Shown: in pieces, positions 29,987 to 37,974 of the stretch
Position numbering within the stretch: position 1 is the stretch's first letter
Layout: every line of letters begins with the position of its first letter
Assembly (NCBI GenBank): GCA_019636445.1
Contig: JAHBXO010000003.1
Location: 186,001-250,000, forward strand
From: Gemmataceae bacterium
GTDB taxonomy: Bacteria; Planctomycetota; Planctomycetia; Gemmatales; Gemmataceae
Length of the DNA stretch: 64,000 bases
Direction of reading: 5' to 3'
Notes under the pieces: model-generated
What the model saw: only the letters and a program-made list of their open reading frames with translations
Databases searched by the model: none
Told to the model about the DNA's origin: nothing
Made by a program: the position numbers and the translations under genes

Positions 29987-30102
29987 ATGGCCCGCAGATG
30001 ACGCTGACCTTCGGACGCTGATGAAAACCTGATAAAACCATCAATCATTGGTTTTCATCATCTTCAATCAGCGTCCGAAGGTCAGCGTCATCAGCGGGCC
30101 AT
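29987..30102. repeat. Long inverted repeat at a gene end
   Basis: Two 36-base arms, 29987-30022 and 30067-30102, are reverse complements with a single mismatch. Inside is a smaller stem, AAAACCA with TGGTTTT (30034-30040 and 30049-30055). The right arm includes the last codons and stop of the convergent phosphodiesterase gene. It can fold into a large cruciform or RNA hairpin and may terminate both transcripts. Similar palindromes are, from memory, common intergenic elements in environmental bacteria. Confidence 0.85.
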
Positions 30103-31491
30103 CATTGACTCGCCCAAATCGAGAGCGTTCAGAATCAAATCCCGCACGCCTGTCATCGGCACGCTCGGGCCGGGATTCGGGCCGTGGCCGATCAGGATCG
30201 GTCGGTCGAGCGGATCGCTCGCCGCGAGGCCGTGGCTGCCGCGAACGATGCCGGGATCGAGCGGCACCACGTCGAAGATCGTGCGGAAGCCGAGCTTCTT
30301 CTGGATCAATCGTCGGGCGGCGCGGAGTTTCGGCGCGAAGAGCTTCGGATTCCAAAACAGTTCGCACGGGTCGAAGCCCGGCTTGTGGTGGATCGCCACG
30401 GCCCGCGCGTAATCGGGCGCGAGGGCGTCGTCCAGCCAGAACGGATACGCGAACCAGGCGTTCGGCTTCGCGAGCACGATCAGCTCGCCGGATCGGACAT
30501 GGTCGAGATGAATCGTCGCCCGCTCCTCGCCGAGGAGAACGCGGTCTACGCCTTCGAGTTGTGCGAGCACGTCGCGGACGCGCAGGATGTCGGCGGCGTC
30601 CTTGACGTAGACGTGCGCCAACTGGTGATCGACAACCGCGAACGCGCGGCTGTCGTACAGGTCCAACTGCTCGCCGAACGGCCCCTCGCGCACGGAGAGC
30701 AACCCCGCGACGCGCAGGGCGCGGTTCGGCACGATCGGCGTGTCCACGTCGCAATGGCCGTACTCGCTGACGATCCAGACCTTCGCTCCAGCGGCGTTCG
30801 CGGCATCGAGGAGCGGCGCGCAGTCGTCGTCGAGTTGTTTCACGAGTTTCGGCATATCGCAGCCGGACGGGCCGTGCCGCTGTGGTTCATAGTCCAGGTG
30901 CGGCAGGTAGACGAGCGTCAGGTCCGGCGATTTGTCGGCGAGAAGACTCGCGGCGGCCTTCGCGATCCACGTCGTGCAAGCGCGGCCGGCAGTCGGGCCC
31001 CAGAAACTCGGGAACGGGAAGCGTCCTAGCTTATTTTCCAATTCCATTGCGATGGTTTTGGGTGAACTGGATATACCGAACGCCTTGTTGCCATCGACGC
31101 CATACCACGGTTTCGGCGTCACGCTGAGCGCGACGTCGGCCCCCTGGTTGAACCACCAGAACAGTTTCGCGGCTTCGAACTCCCGTCCGCGCTCGGCGGC
31201 CCGGCGCTTCGCCGTTTCGTAGAGCGGCTCCGCTCGCATCAGCCGGTTCGATTGCTGCCAGAAGCGGACTTCGTTCGTGTCGCGGAAGAGCCAGCCGTTG
31301 GCGACGACGCCGTGGACGTTCGGGAGTTGACCTGTGAGGATCGAAGCCTGCGCCGTGCATGTGACGGCCGGCAGCACCTCCGGCATGTTCGCGCGCCAGC
31401 CCGACTCCGCGACCGCCTTCAAGCGTGGGGCGGATTCGAGCAGGCGCGGCGTCAATCCGACGGCGTTGACGAGGACGATTGGGGCGGGCAT
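30091..31491 (-). CDS. Alkaline phosphatase / nucleotide pyrophosphatase family protein
   Basis: A 466-residue protein of the type I phosphodiesterase fold. PAVTCTAQASILTGQLPNVHG carries the Thr nucleophile, followed by NEVRFWQQSNRLM, DLTLVYLPHLDYEPQRHGPS and VSEYGHCDVD for metal ligands. The first strand reads LVNAVGLTP, where Asn stands at the place of the usual metal Asp. It has no signal peptide. The start MPAPIVLV at 31491 is 2 bases after the upstream gene's stop. The last codons come from an inverted repeat. Confidence 0.82.
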   Translation of the reverse strand: MPAPIVLVNAVGLTPRLLESAPRLKAVAESGWRANMPEVLPAVTCTAQASILTGQLPNVHGVVANGWLFRDTNEVRFWQQSNRLMRAEPLYETAKRRAAERGREFEAAKLFWWFNQGADVALSVTPKPWYGVDGNKAFGISSSPKTIAMELENKLGRFPFPSFWGPTAGRACTTWIAKAAASLLADKSPDLTLVYLPHLDYEPQRHGPSGCDMPKLVKQLDDDCAPLLDAANAAGAKVWIVSEYGHCDVDTPIVPNRALRVAGLLSVREGPFGEQLDLYDSRAFAVVDHQLAHVYVKDAADILRVRDVLAQLEGVDRVLLGEERATIHLDHVRSGELIVLAKPNAWFAYPFWLDDALAPDYARAVAIHHKPGFDPCELFWNPKLFAPKLRAARRLIQKKLGFRTIFDVVPLDPGIVRGSHGLAASDPLDRPILIGHGPNPGPSVPMTGVRDLILNALDLGESMMAR

Positions 31492-31493
31492 GC

Positions 31494-32372
31494 TCACTTC
31501 TGCTTCGATAGCCAGTTTTTCCAACCGAACTCGAATTCGGCCATCTTCCATTCCACGCCGGCGAACGCGCTATCGACGCTCGGTTCGGCGACCATCTCGT
31601 TCGGCTTGAAGCCGGCGGCGAAGGCAAAGAACTTGTCCCCTTCGATTCCGTACATCATGTACTCGACAACGCTGGCGGCCACGAGATCGGTGTCCTTGTT
31701 TTTGTCGGTCCAGAGCGACGCTAAGCGCACCGGCGAGGGTTTGGATTTGGTGCCAACGACGACGGCCTTCGACTTCGTCCGATAGTCGGCAAGCGCCGCG
31801 CCCCCAACGGTCTTCACATGCATCAGCTTGCCGAATCCGAGTTGTACCCACTCGGGCAGCGAACCGGTCGTCGGGCTGGTACCGGCTTTCTTGTTGAGCA
31901 ACGCCGCAGCCACGATGGTGGAAACGGGGCCGGTCAGTTCGGCGTCCTTCGACTTTTCACCGGCCTCGACGAACACCGCCGCGGTAGGTACGTCGCCGCG
32001 GACATTGATCGTGAACCAGTCCTTCGGGTCCGGTCGGGATTGGGTCACGACGCGGACGTAACCCGAGAACTCTCGCGTGTCGCCGAGTACGACGACCGTG
32101 AGCTTGCCGGGCCAGAGATTGTCGTCGAGCTTGAGGGCTTTGTGGGTAAAAGCGAAGGTCTTCTGCGCCGCCTCCGCGATCGTTTTGGCGCGTGCTTCGG
32201 AGAGCGTCGAGAGGACCTGGATGTTCTTGGTATCGGCGGTCGCGATCTTCTTGATGCCGGTCTTGGTCAGGTTCGCGGTCACGGCGGATTTCTGGCCGGC
32301 GGTCTTGTCGTCTTGGGCGACAGCAGACAGGGCGAGACCGAGGGCGAACATGAGGGCGAGGGATCGTTTCAC
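31494..32372 (-). CDS. Secreted or periplasmic hypothetical protein
   Basis: A 292-residue protein. GTG 32372, with GGAGGA about 9 bases upstream, begins a clean signal peptide (KRSLALMFALGLALSAVAQ). The rest has short helices and strands, e.g. AAQKTFAFTHKALKLDDNLW and TVVVLGDTREFSGYV, then TGSLPEWVQLGFGKLMH. The helix with LPEWVQLGFGK recalls the peptidase-like layout of some DUF families, but no HExxH is present. Cotranscribed with the next gene. Function unknown. Confidence 0.65.
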   Translation of the reverse strand: MKRSLALMFALGLALSAVAQDDKTAGQKSAVTANLTKTGIKKIATADTKNIQVLSTLSEARAKTIAEAAQKTFAFTHKALKLDDNLWPGKLTVVVLGDTREFSGYVRVVTQSRPDPKDWFTINVRGDVPTAAVFVEAGEKSKDAELTGPVSTIVAAALLNKKAGTSPTTGSLPEWVQLGFGKLMHVKTVGGAALADYRTKSKAVVVGTKSKPSPVRLASLWTDKNKDTDLVAASVVEYMMYGIEGDKFFAFAAGFKPNEMVAEPSVDSAFAGVEWKMAEFEFGWKNWLSKQK

Positions 32373-32474
32373 GGGGCATCCTCCGGGGAATCGCGTGGCC
32401 GGGAGCATCGGCTTCAAGATACTGTAATCGGAAACGTCCGCCCCGACGAAGCCAAAATCGATCGAGCTTTCTCC

Positions 32475-34604
32475 ATGCCCCCGACCGGAGCTTCGCCCAG
32501 CGCCGAGCGCCCGCCCACCGAGGCGGTGCGCGCGGTTCTCGCCGCGAAGGACCGTGTCACCCAGTCGAAACTCGTGGCGGAACTCGCAAAGGAATACCAT
32601 CTCTCTCGCGACGTGCTCGGCGTGTTCAACCGGCTCGCGGCCGCGCCCGGCGGGCACCGACTGGCGCTCCTCTTCGTCGAGCACATGCCCGCGCCGATTC
32701 CTTCCGGTTTGCTACTTCTGGCCGCCCCGTTGCTGCAGGCTCGCGATGTCGGCCCGCATTTGCGAGTCGCAGTCGCCGGCCGGCTCATTGGCACCTTGCC
32801 CGATCGGCCGGAATCGATCGGACCGATCGTCCGCGCCCTCACCGCCGGACTCGGCAAGACGCGCACGCTCGAACGGCTGATCCAACTCCAGTCCCGCGTC
32901 GAGAAATCCGAAACCCTCGATCGCATCGTTGCGGAAGCGGACAAGTCGACGCGGCTGCGCTGCCCGAAGTGCACGGCGAGGCTCTCGCGTGCGGCGTTGA
33001 TCCGCCACTTGTGGAACAAACACCGGCTGGTGTACGAACGTGGCGGCGCCCGGGAGCCGGGGCCGATCGTCGAGAAGGCGGTCGCGGCCTACGGCGAATC
33101 CCGCGAAACCGACTCGCTCGATCGCGTGTACGCCGTCACCGAGCAGATGTACGAAGGCGTCGAGCCGAAGCAGATTCACCAGGCAATCCTCACGCGGCTT
33201 GGCACGACTGCGGCCGACCCCACAACTTTGGCGAAGGCGGCCGGGGAGGATTCCTGCGGCCTCTGTCCGACCTGCTACGTCGCGCTGCCGCCGGGGATTC
33301 CTCCAGCGCCCGCGCCGCTCGTCCTGGCCGGCGGCCGGCTCGTCGGCGAGGGGTACGCAATCGAAGCGCTCAAACGCAAGATCCTGATCGCGTTTCCCGA
33401 CGGTTCGGTCGACCGGCTGCCCGATCCGAACGACCGGTCGAACGCGCGGGAATTCGCGGCCAAGGTAGGCGCCGGCCTGGCCGGCGGCGCGTTCCTCCTC
33501 GCCGCGGCACTACCGGCGAAACCATTGCTGCCGACAGTCGGTGTCGCGCTTGCGGCAATCGGGGTCTATGCGGGGTTGCTCTTCCGGGAGCGTCGCGTGC
33601 CGAAGCCGGACGTCCGGGCGCTCGCGGCCGCTTGGGCGGATTTGGTCCCGGGCATCGGCCGATCATCGCGCGCGATCCGCTTCCTCTCCCGTCTCTGTCG
33701 CACAAGCTACGGACTTGGCGAACCCGATACCCGTTCGAAACCGCTTTGGGAACTCGTCGAACACGCCGCCGTGCTCGCCGAGAAGGGCGTGGCACAAACG
33801 CAACTCTTCGCCGCGGCGCGACTGCTGCAGGCCAACGACTCCGCCCGCATCGGGAAGGAGTGGCTGAACCAGTTGCTCGGCGTCTTCGAGCCGTTCCTGC
33901 GCGGCGAGGTGTCGCCGGCCTATGCCGAAACCGTCGCCGAAATCCTGCTCGAAGGCGATCACCTCTCGGAACGCGATGCGGCTCGTCTACGCATTCTCCT
34001 TCCGGCCGCCGCCTACGACGCCGGACTGACGCCGGCCGGACTTGCCCACCTGGGGAATTGGTGCCCGAATTTCGGACGACTGCTCGCCGGCAACGCCGAT
34101 TGGCTGGACCTGCTCCACGAACTCTGGCGACTGAAGAACTCGCGGCCCTGGGAGAATACCGTCGGACCGGCGCAGTCCGTCTTCGATCTGACACGCAAGG
34201 GCGGCGCGAAGACGCTGCTCGTCTACCCCGACACGTTGCTCGTCGCCGACGGCGGCGAACTCGGCGAGATATTGATCGGTCGCCGGGGTGTCACGGTCGG
34301 CGATTCCACCGTGGCCGATCCCGATGCGCCGGTGCGGATCGAAGCGGGCAAGAAGGCAACCGCGATCCTTGTGCTCGGCCCGCACCGGATCGCCGTCGAG
34401 GACAAACTGACGGAGCGTTCCGTGCGGTTGCTGCGTGGGTGGATGAAGTTCCGCGCCGACCGGTTGATGCCCGCGGCCGGTCGCTCCACCGGCACCTCGA
34501 TGCCGGAGCGTACCCGGCAGATCCTCGAACCGGCGATCGCGACCTGCCCGATGTGTTCGACCCGGTCGTTCATCCGAGTCGGCGAAGTCGGGCAACCGAT
34601 GTGA
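32475..34604 (+). CDS. 709-residue protein with Cys/His zinc-type motifs
   Basis: Not recognised. From ATG 32475 it has an N-terminal helical part (residues 1-150), then CPKCTARLSR followed by LIRHLWNKHR near residue 170, which resembles a C2H2 finger. CGLCPTCY follows near residue 260. A hydrophobic pair (GAGLAGGAFLLAAALP and LLPTVGVALAAIGVYAGLLF) lies near 335-375. A helical middle part follows, and the end has CPMCSTRSFIR. The three Cys motifs suggest metal binding. It may sit at the membrane. Confidence 0.7.
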   Translation: MPPTGASPSAERPPTEAVRAVLAAKDRVTQSKLVAELAKEYHLSRDVLGVFNRLAAAPGGHRLALLFVEHMPAPIPSGLLLLAAPLLQARDVGPHLRVAVAGRLIGTLPDRPESIGPIVRALTAGLGKTRTLERLIQLQSRVEKSETLDRIVAEADKSTRLRCPKCTARLSRAALIRHLWNKHRLVYERGGAREPGPIVEKAVAAYGESRETDSLDRVYAVTEQMYEGVEPKQIHQAILTRLGTTAADPTTLAKAAGEDSCGLCPTCYVALPPGIPPAPAPLVLAGGRLVGEGYAIEALKRKILIAFPDGSVDRLPDPNDRSNAREFAAKVGAGLAGGAFLLAAALPAKPLLPTVGVALAAIGVYAGLLFRERRVPKPDVRALAAAWADLVPGIGRSSRAIRFLSRLCRTSYGLGEPDTRSKPLWELVEHAAVLAEKGVAQTQLFAAARLLQANDSARIGKEWLNQLLGVFEPFLRGEVSPAYAETVAEILLEGDHLSERDAARLRILLPAAAYDAGLTPAGLAHLGNWCPNFGRLLAGNADWLDLLHELWRLKNSRPWENTVGPAQSVFDLTRKGGAKTLLVYPDTLLVADGGELGEILIGRRGVTVGDSTVADPDAPVRIEAGKKATAILVLGPHRIAVEDKLTERSVRLLRGWMKFRADRLMPAAGRSTGTSMPERTRQILEPAIATCPMCSTRSFIRVGEVGQPM

Positions 34605-34609
34605 TCCGT

Positions 34610-35380
34610 TCAGCCCGGCACGGTTCGCCCGACCTGCTTCAGCATCAGCTTCACGTCGTCCCAGCATTCGAATTTCAGTTTGCGCTCGTCCGGTGTCCCT
34701 TCGGCGCGCAGCAAGTAGGACGGGTGATAAGTGCACACGAGCGGGACGCCGTTGTAATCGTAGAGTTGGCCCCGCAACTTCGTGATGCCCGTCGTGTTGC
34801 CGAGAAGGTTGTTCGCCGCGACGCCGCCAAGGCAGAGGATCACCTTCGGCGCGAGCAGTTCGATTTGACGGTCAAGAAACGGTCGGCAGTTCCGGCATTC
34901 GTCGGCGTGCGGCTTGCGATTGTTTGGCGGCCGGCACTTGAGAACGTTGCAGATGTAGATCTCGTCCCGCGTCAATCCGGCCTTTTCGATGATGCGGTTC
35001 AGCAGTTGTCCCGCCTTGCCGACGAACGGCTCGCCCTGTCGGTCCTCGTCACCGCCGGGGGCTTCGCCGACGAAAACGATTTCAGGTGTGGGATTCCCTA
35101 CACCGAAGACCGTCTGTGTACGAGTCGAGAAAAGCTCGGGGCACTTGTTGCAGCTCGCCACGTCGTTCGCGAGAAGCGCGAGCGATTTCCGGGAATCGAC
35201 TGGCGGGGTCGACGAGGTGGGCGCGGGTTCGTGAAGCAACGCGGCCGGTGGTGGAATCGTTTCCGGTAACGTTTCGCTTCGGATCGCGACGGGTGAGGAT
35301 GCGGGAAGAAACTCGACCCCCGCCGCAACGAGCGAGTCGAGGCGGTGTTTGATCTGCGTACGGGGGTCGGTCGGTTGCAT
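34610..35380 (-). CDS. Uracil-DNA glycosylase, family 4 type
   Basis: A 256-residue DNA repair enzyme that removes uracil. The motif [19 protein letters not shown] and TYHPSYLLR are diagnostic of the [4Fe-4S] family 4 (thermostable-type) enzymes. The cluster cysteines are seen as CNKC and in the CNVLKC ... CRNC region. The first 80 residues form a linker not usual in shorter members. The start MQPTDPRTQ is at 35380. It is convergent with the preceding gene, 5 bases apart. Confidence 0.92.
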   Translation of the reverse strand: MQPTDPRTQIKHRLDSLVAAGVEFLPASSPVAIRSETLPETIPPPAALLHEPAPTSSTPPVDSRKSLALLANDVASCNKCPELFSTRTQTVFGVGNPTPEIVFVGEAPGGDEDRQGEPFVGKAGQLLNRIIEKAGLTRDEIYICNVLKCRPPNNRKPHADECRNCRPFLDRQIELLAPKVILCLGGVAANNLLGNTTGITKLRGQLYDYNGVPLVCTYHPSYLLRAEGTPDERKLKFECWDDVKLMLKQVGRTVPG

Positions 35381-35426
35381 AGGCTCGAACCATGCCCGCG
35401 CACGGCCGTGCACGGGCTTGCCAACT

Positions 35427-37136
35427 CTACTTCACCACCGGGCCGATCAGTTCCTGCAACCGGTTCAACCCGACGCGGTGGCAGTAGTCGCCGAACAGTT
35501 CAGCACCCTGACGCTCGGCCTTGAAGGCCTTGAAGACATTGTTGAGTTTGCCCGGCAACTGCTCGATGGGCACGCTGTCCTGCACTTCGAAGTTCATCCG
35601 TCGACCGTAGCTGTCGCCGCCGATGTAGAGCGTGTACTTCGAACCGGACCGGCCGACCAAACCGATCTCGCTCTGGAACGGCCGGGCGCAGCCGTTGGGG
35701 CAGCCGGTCATGCGAACGCTGATCGGCTCGCCGGCAAGGCCAAGTTCCGCGAGCATCGGCTCGATCTGGTCCACGAGGCCGGGCAGCGAGCGCTCGCTCT
35801 CACTGATGGCGAGGCCGCAGGTCGGGATCGCCGGGCAGGCCATGCTCCACTTCTGGAGCATCGAGAGGTTCTCCGGCTTTGGGATGCCGTACTCATTGAG
35901 CATCGAGTCGATCGCGGCCTTGTTCGCGCCGTCGATCTCGCCGAGCAGGATGTCCTGCTGCGTGCTGATCCGGACGATGCAATCGAACTTCGACACGATG
36001 GCGCGGAGGCCGCTGCGGAGACGGTAGCTGCCTTCGTCCTTGATGCGGCCGTTCTCGACGGAGAGGCCGAGGAAGTGCTTGCCGTTCGCCTGGCGGTGCC
36101 AACCGAGGTGCAGGTCCAATCCCGTGATCGGCGCATCGACGAGCGGCTTCAACGGCTTCTTGAAGTAGTCCCGGGAAAAGACCTCGCGGAACTTCTCGAC
36201 GCCCCAGTCCTTCATCACGTACTTGAGGCGTGCCCGTTTGCGGTCCGAGCGATTGCCGTGGTCCTTGTACAGCCGCGCCACGGCTTCCGCGGCGGGAACC
36301 ACTTCATCGGGTTCGAGGAAGCACACCGGTTGAGCGAGCAACGGATACGTGTCCGGCTTGCTGTTCGTGTTGCCCTGCCCGCCTCCCACGTACAGGTTGT
36401 AACCAACCGGCTGGTTCTTCTCGCTGATCGCGAGGAAGCCGAGGCACTGCGCGAGGATATCGGTGCAGTTGTCGTGTGGCAGCGCGAAGCCGGTCTTGAA
36501 CTTCCGGGGAAGATAGATGTTCCCGTAGATCGGCTCGGCCACTTCGGGCGCGGCGAACGTCTCCTGCTTCTCGCCGTTAAGCCAGATCTCGTGATACGCC
36601 CCGGCTCCGGCGCGTGGGGCGAGGTGCGCCGCGACTTTATCCGCCAGTTCCTGCATCTGCACGCGCACCGGATCGCCGGTCGGGGCCGGGCAGGCAATCA
36701 CGTTCCGGTTCACGTCGCCGCAGGCACCAAGCGTGCTGACGAACGCGTCGTTCATCGCCGCGATGGATGCTTTCAGACCGCCCTTCAGGATGCCGTGGAA
36801 TTGGATCGATTGCCGAGTCGTTAGCCGCAGTGTGCCGTTGGCGTACTTCCCGCAGATGTCGTCCATTGCCAGGTACTGTGCCGGCGTCAGTTTCCCGCCG
36901 GGCAGCTTCAGGCGAATCATGAACATGTACGCTTTGCCCGCCGGCTTGTCGCGCTTCTTGCGAGCATCGCGGTCTTCCTGCTGGTAGCTACCATGGAACT
37001 TCAAGAGCTGCTTGCTCTCTTCTCCGAAGTGATCGGCGTCCGAAGCCAGTTCTTCCGCGAGCGTTCCCCGCAAGAACCGACTGGCGGTTTTGATTCCCTC
37101 TACGGGCGACGGCTTCGGCGCGGCATCGTTCGACAT
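35427..37136 (-). CDS. cysI: Assimilatory sulfite reductase, hemoprotein subunit
   Basis: A 569-residue enzyme, matching E. coli CysI in length. It reduces sulfite to sulfide with siroheme and a [4Fe-4S] cluster. Cluster and heme ligands are in CPAIPTCGLA and GCPNGCARP. NGTLRLTTRQSIQFHGI is typical of the N-terminal half. The electron donor subunit (CysJ) is not nearby. The start MSNDAAPKP is at 37136. A promoter with an overlapping palindrome lies about 130 bases upstream. Confidence 0.95.
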   Translation of the reverse strand: MSNDAAPKPSPVEGIKTASRFLRGTLAEELASDADHFGEESKQLLKFHGSYQQEDRDARKKRDKPAGKAYMFMIRLKLPGGKLTPAQYLAMDDICGKYANGTLRLTTRQSIQFHGILKGGLKASIAAMNDAFVSTLGACGDVNRNVIACPAPTGDPVRVQMQELADKVAAHLAPRAGAGAYHEIWLNGEKQETFAAPEVAEPIYGNIYLPRKFKTGFALPHDNCTDILAQCLGFLAISEKNQPVGYNLYVGGGQGNTNSKPDTYPLLAQPVCFLEPDEVVPAAEAVARLYKDHGNRSDRKRARLKYVMKDWGVEKFREVFSRDYFKKPLKPLVDAPITGLDLHLGWHRQANGKHFLGLSVENGRIKDEGSYRLRSGLRAIVSKFDCIVRISTQQDILLGEIDGANKAAIDSMLNEYGIPKPENLSMLQKWSMACPAIPTCGLAISESERSLPGLVDQIEPMLAELGLAGEPISVRMTGCPNGCARPFQSEIGLVGRSGSKYTLYIGGDSYGRRMNFEVQDSVPIEQLPGKLNNVFKAFKAERQGAELFGDYCHRVGLNRLQELIGPVVK

Positions 37137-37255
37137 CGGTGTTCGTCATCCTTAGCAATGGTTCGCCGACACGGTGCACTCGCTCCGCACGGCCACTCCT
37201 GAACTCTTGGTATTATCGGCAGACGCCGCCGACAATATCGCTCCAATTACACGAC

Positions 37256-37271
37256 TATCTTGATAAAGATA
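37256..37271. promoter_or_regulatory. Palindromic operator-like site at the cysI promoter
   Basis: TATCTTGATAAAGATA is an inverted repeat with 6-bp arms (TATCTT / AAGATA) and a 4-base centre. It begins where the predicted -10 box ends, so the cysI transcript start would fall inside it. A repressor bound there would block initiation. The protein is unknown; an Rrf2-type sulfur regulator is only a guess. Confidence 0.45.
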
Positions 37272-37298
37272 ATTTACCATCGCCCCGCTAACTGTCAA
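37271..37298 (-). promoter_or_regulatory. Candidate cysI promoter
   Basis: On the minus strand TTGACA (37298-37293, perfect consensus) and TAAATT (37276-37271) are 16 bases apart. The start point would be near 37264, about 128 bases before the cysI ATG. The -35 lies in the left arm of ACTGTCA...TGACAGT. Confidence 0.55.
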
Positions 37299-37440
37299 GA
37301 TGCGTTGATCGTGACAGTCCCCCTCCGATTATGAAGATTACCTCCGAACTTACCCCGTCGACTGCTGAAGGATCTCGCACGTCCCCGTCGATAAGCGGCC
37401 AATACGCACCATGAATGGCCGACAGGGGGGACTGCCAGCC

Positions 37441-37974
37441 GTGATTGATCGCCCGACGCCAATATCTTTGAATCTTGGATTTTTGACCGCGATCGCCGAA
37501 GGAACCGGACACTTGGGCGGTTACCTGGTGACCAACGCTTGGGGCCGACCGCTCGAATTTCGATTGACCTCCTGCGTGCAGCCGAACCGCGTGCAGGAGA
37601 TCCTCTACGGCGCAACGCTGCGGGAGTACGTTCTCGCGGACCTGATCGGCAAGACGCTGATCGAGAAAACCGCGACGCAGCCGGCGCTCGTCGTGGTCGA
37701 TTCGCCGGCGTTGCTGCCGCTGCGCTCCCGCATCGACATCCCTGTAATCGCGATCGCGGCCGATGCGAAGACGCACCCGGAAACGCTCGCCATCCGGCAC
37801 GATCGTTCCAAACAGCCCATCCTCTACCCGGTCCGGTTCTCCGACGACGGCCCACGCATCGAGCAACTTCTCGACGCCATCGACGCCGCCGTCGAGTTAT
37901 CCGAGCCGTTCACGCGCGTACGCGAAGCCATCATCGAGGCCCGCAAGATGGGGGTGACGAATCGTGCCGCCTGA
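37441..37974 (+). CDS. Uncharacterised protein coupled to SNF2 helicase
   Basis: A 177-residue protein (GTG 37441 with AGGGGGGA 10 bases upstream; ATG 37411 is the alternative). No family is recognised. It has alternating strands and helices, e.g. PTPISLNLGFLTAIAEGTG, GGYLVTNAWGRPLEFRLTS, PALVVVDSPALLPLR and IPVIAIAAD. The end overlaps the helicase start by 11 bases, so expression is coupled and the products probably act together. No membrane segment or signal peptide. Confidence 0.7.
   Translation: MIDRPTPISLNLGFLTAIAEGTGHLGGYLVTNAWGRPLEFRLTSCVQPNRVQEILYGATLREYVLADLIGKTLIEKTATQPALVVVDSPALLPLRSRIDIPVIAIAADAKTHPETLAIRHDRSKQPILYPVRFSDDGPRIEQLLDAIDAAVELSEPFTRVREAIIEARKMGVTNRAA

Larger units (their letters stand above)
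37137..37440. other. cysI / helicase operon divergent control region
   Basis: About 300 bases without a gene. It contains the cysI promoter (37271-37298), the 16-bp palindrome (37256-37271) and an inverted repeat ACTGTCA...TGACAGT (37291-37318). No further structure is supported. Confidence 0.6.

Noticed and set aside
31818..32474. N-terminal extension of the 709-residue protein to 31818
   Set aside because: It would overlap the divergent secreted protein gene, which has its own signal peptide and ribosome-binding site, and the extra residues look random.
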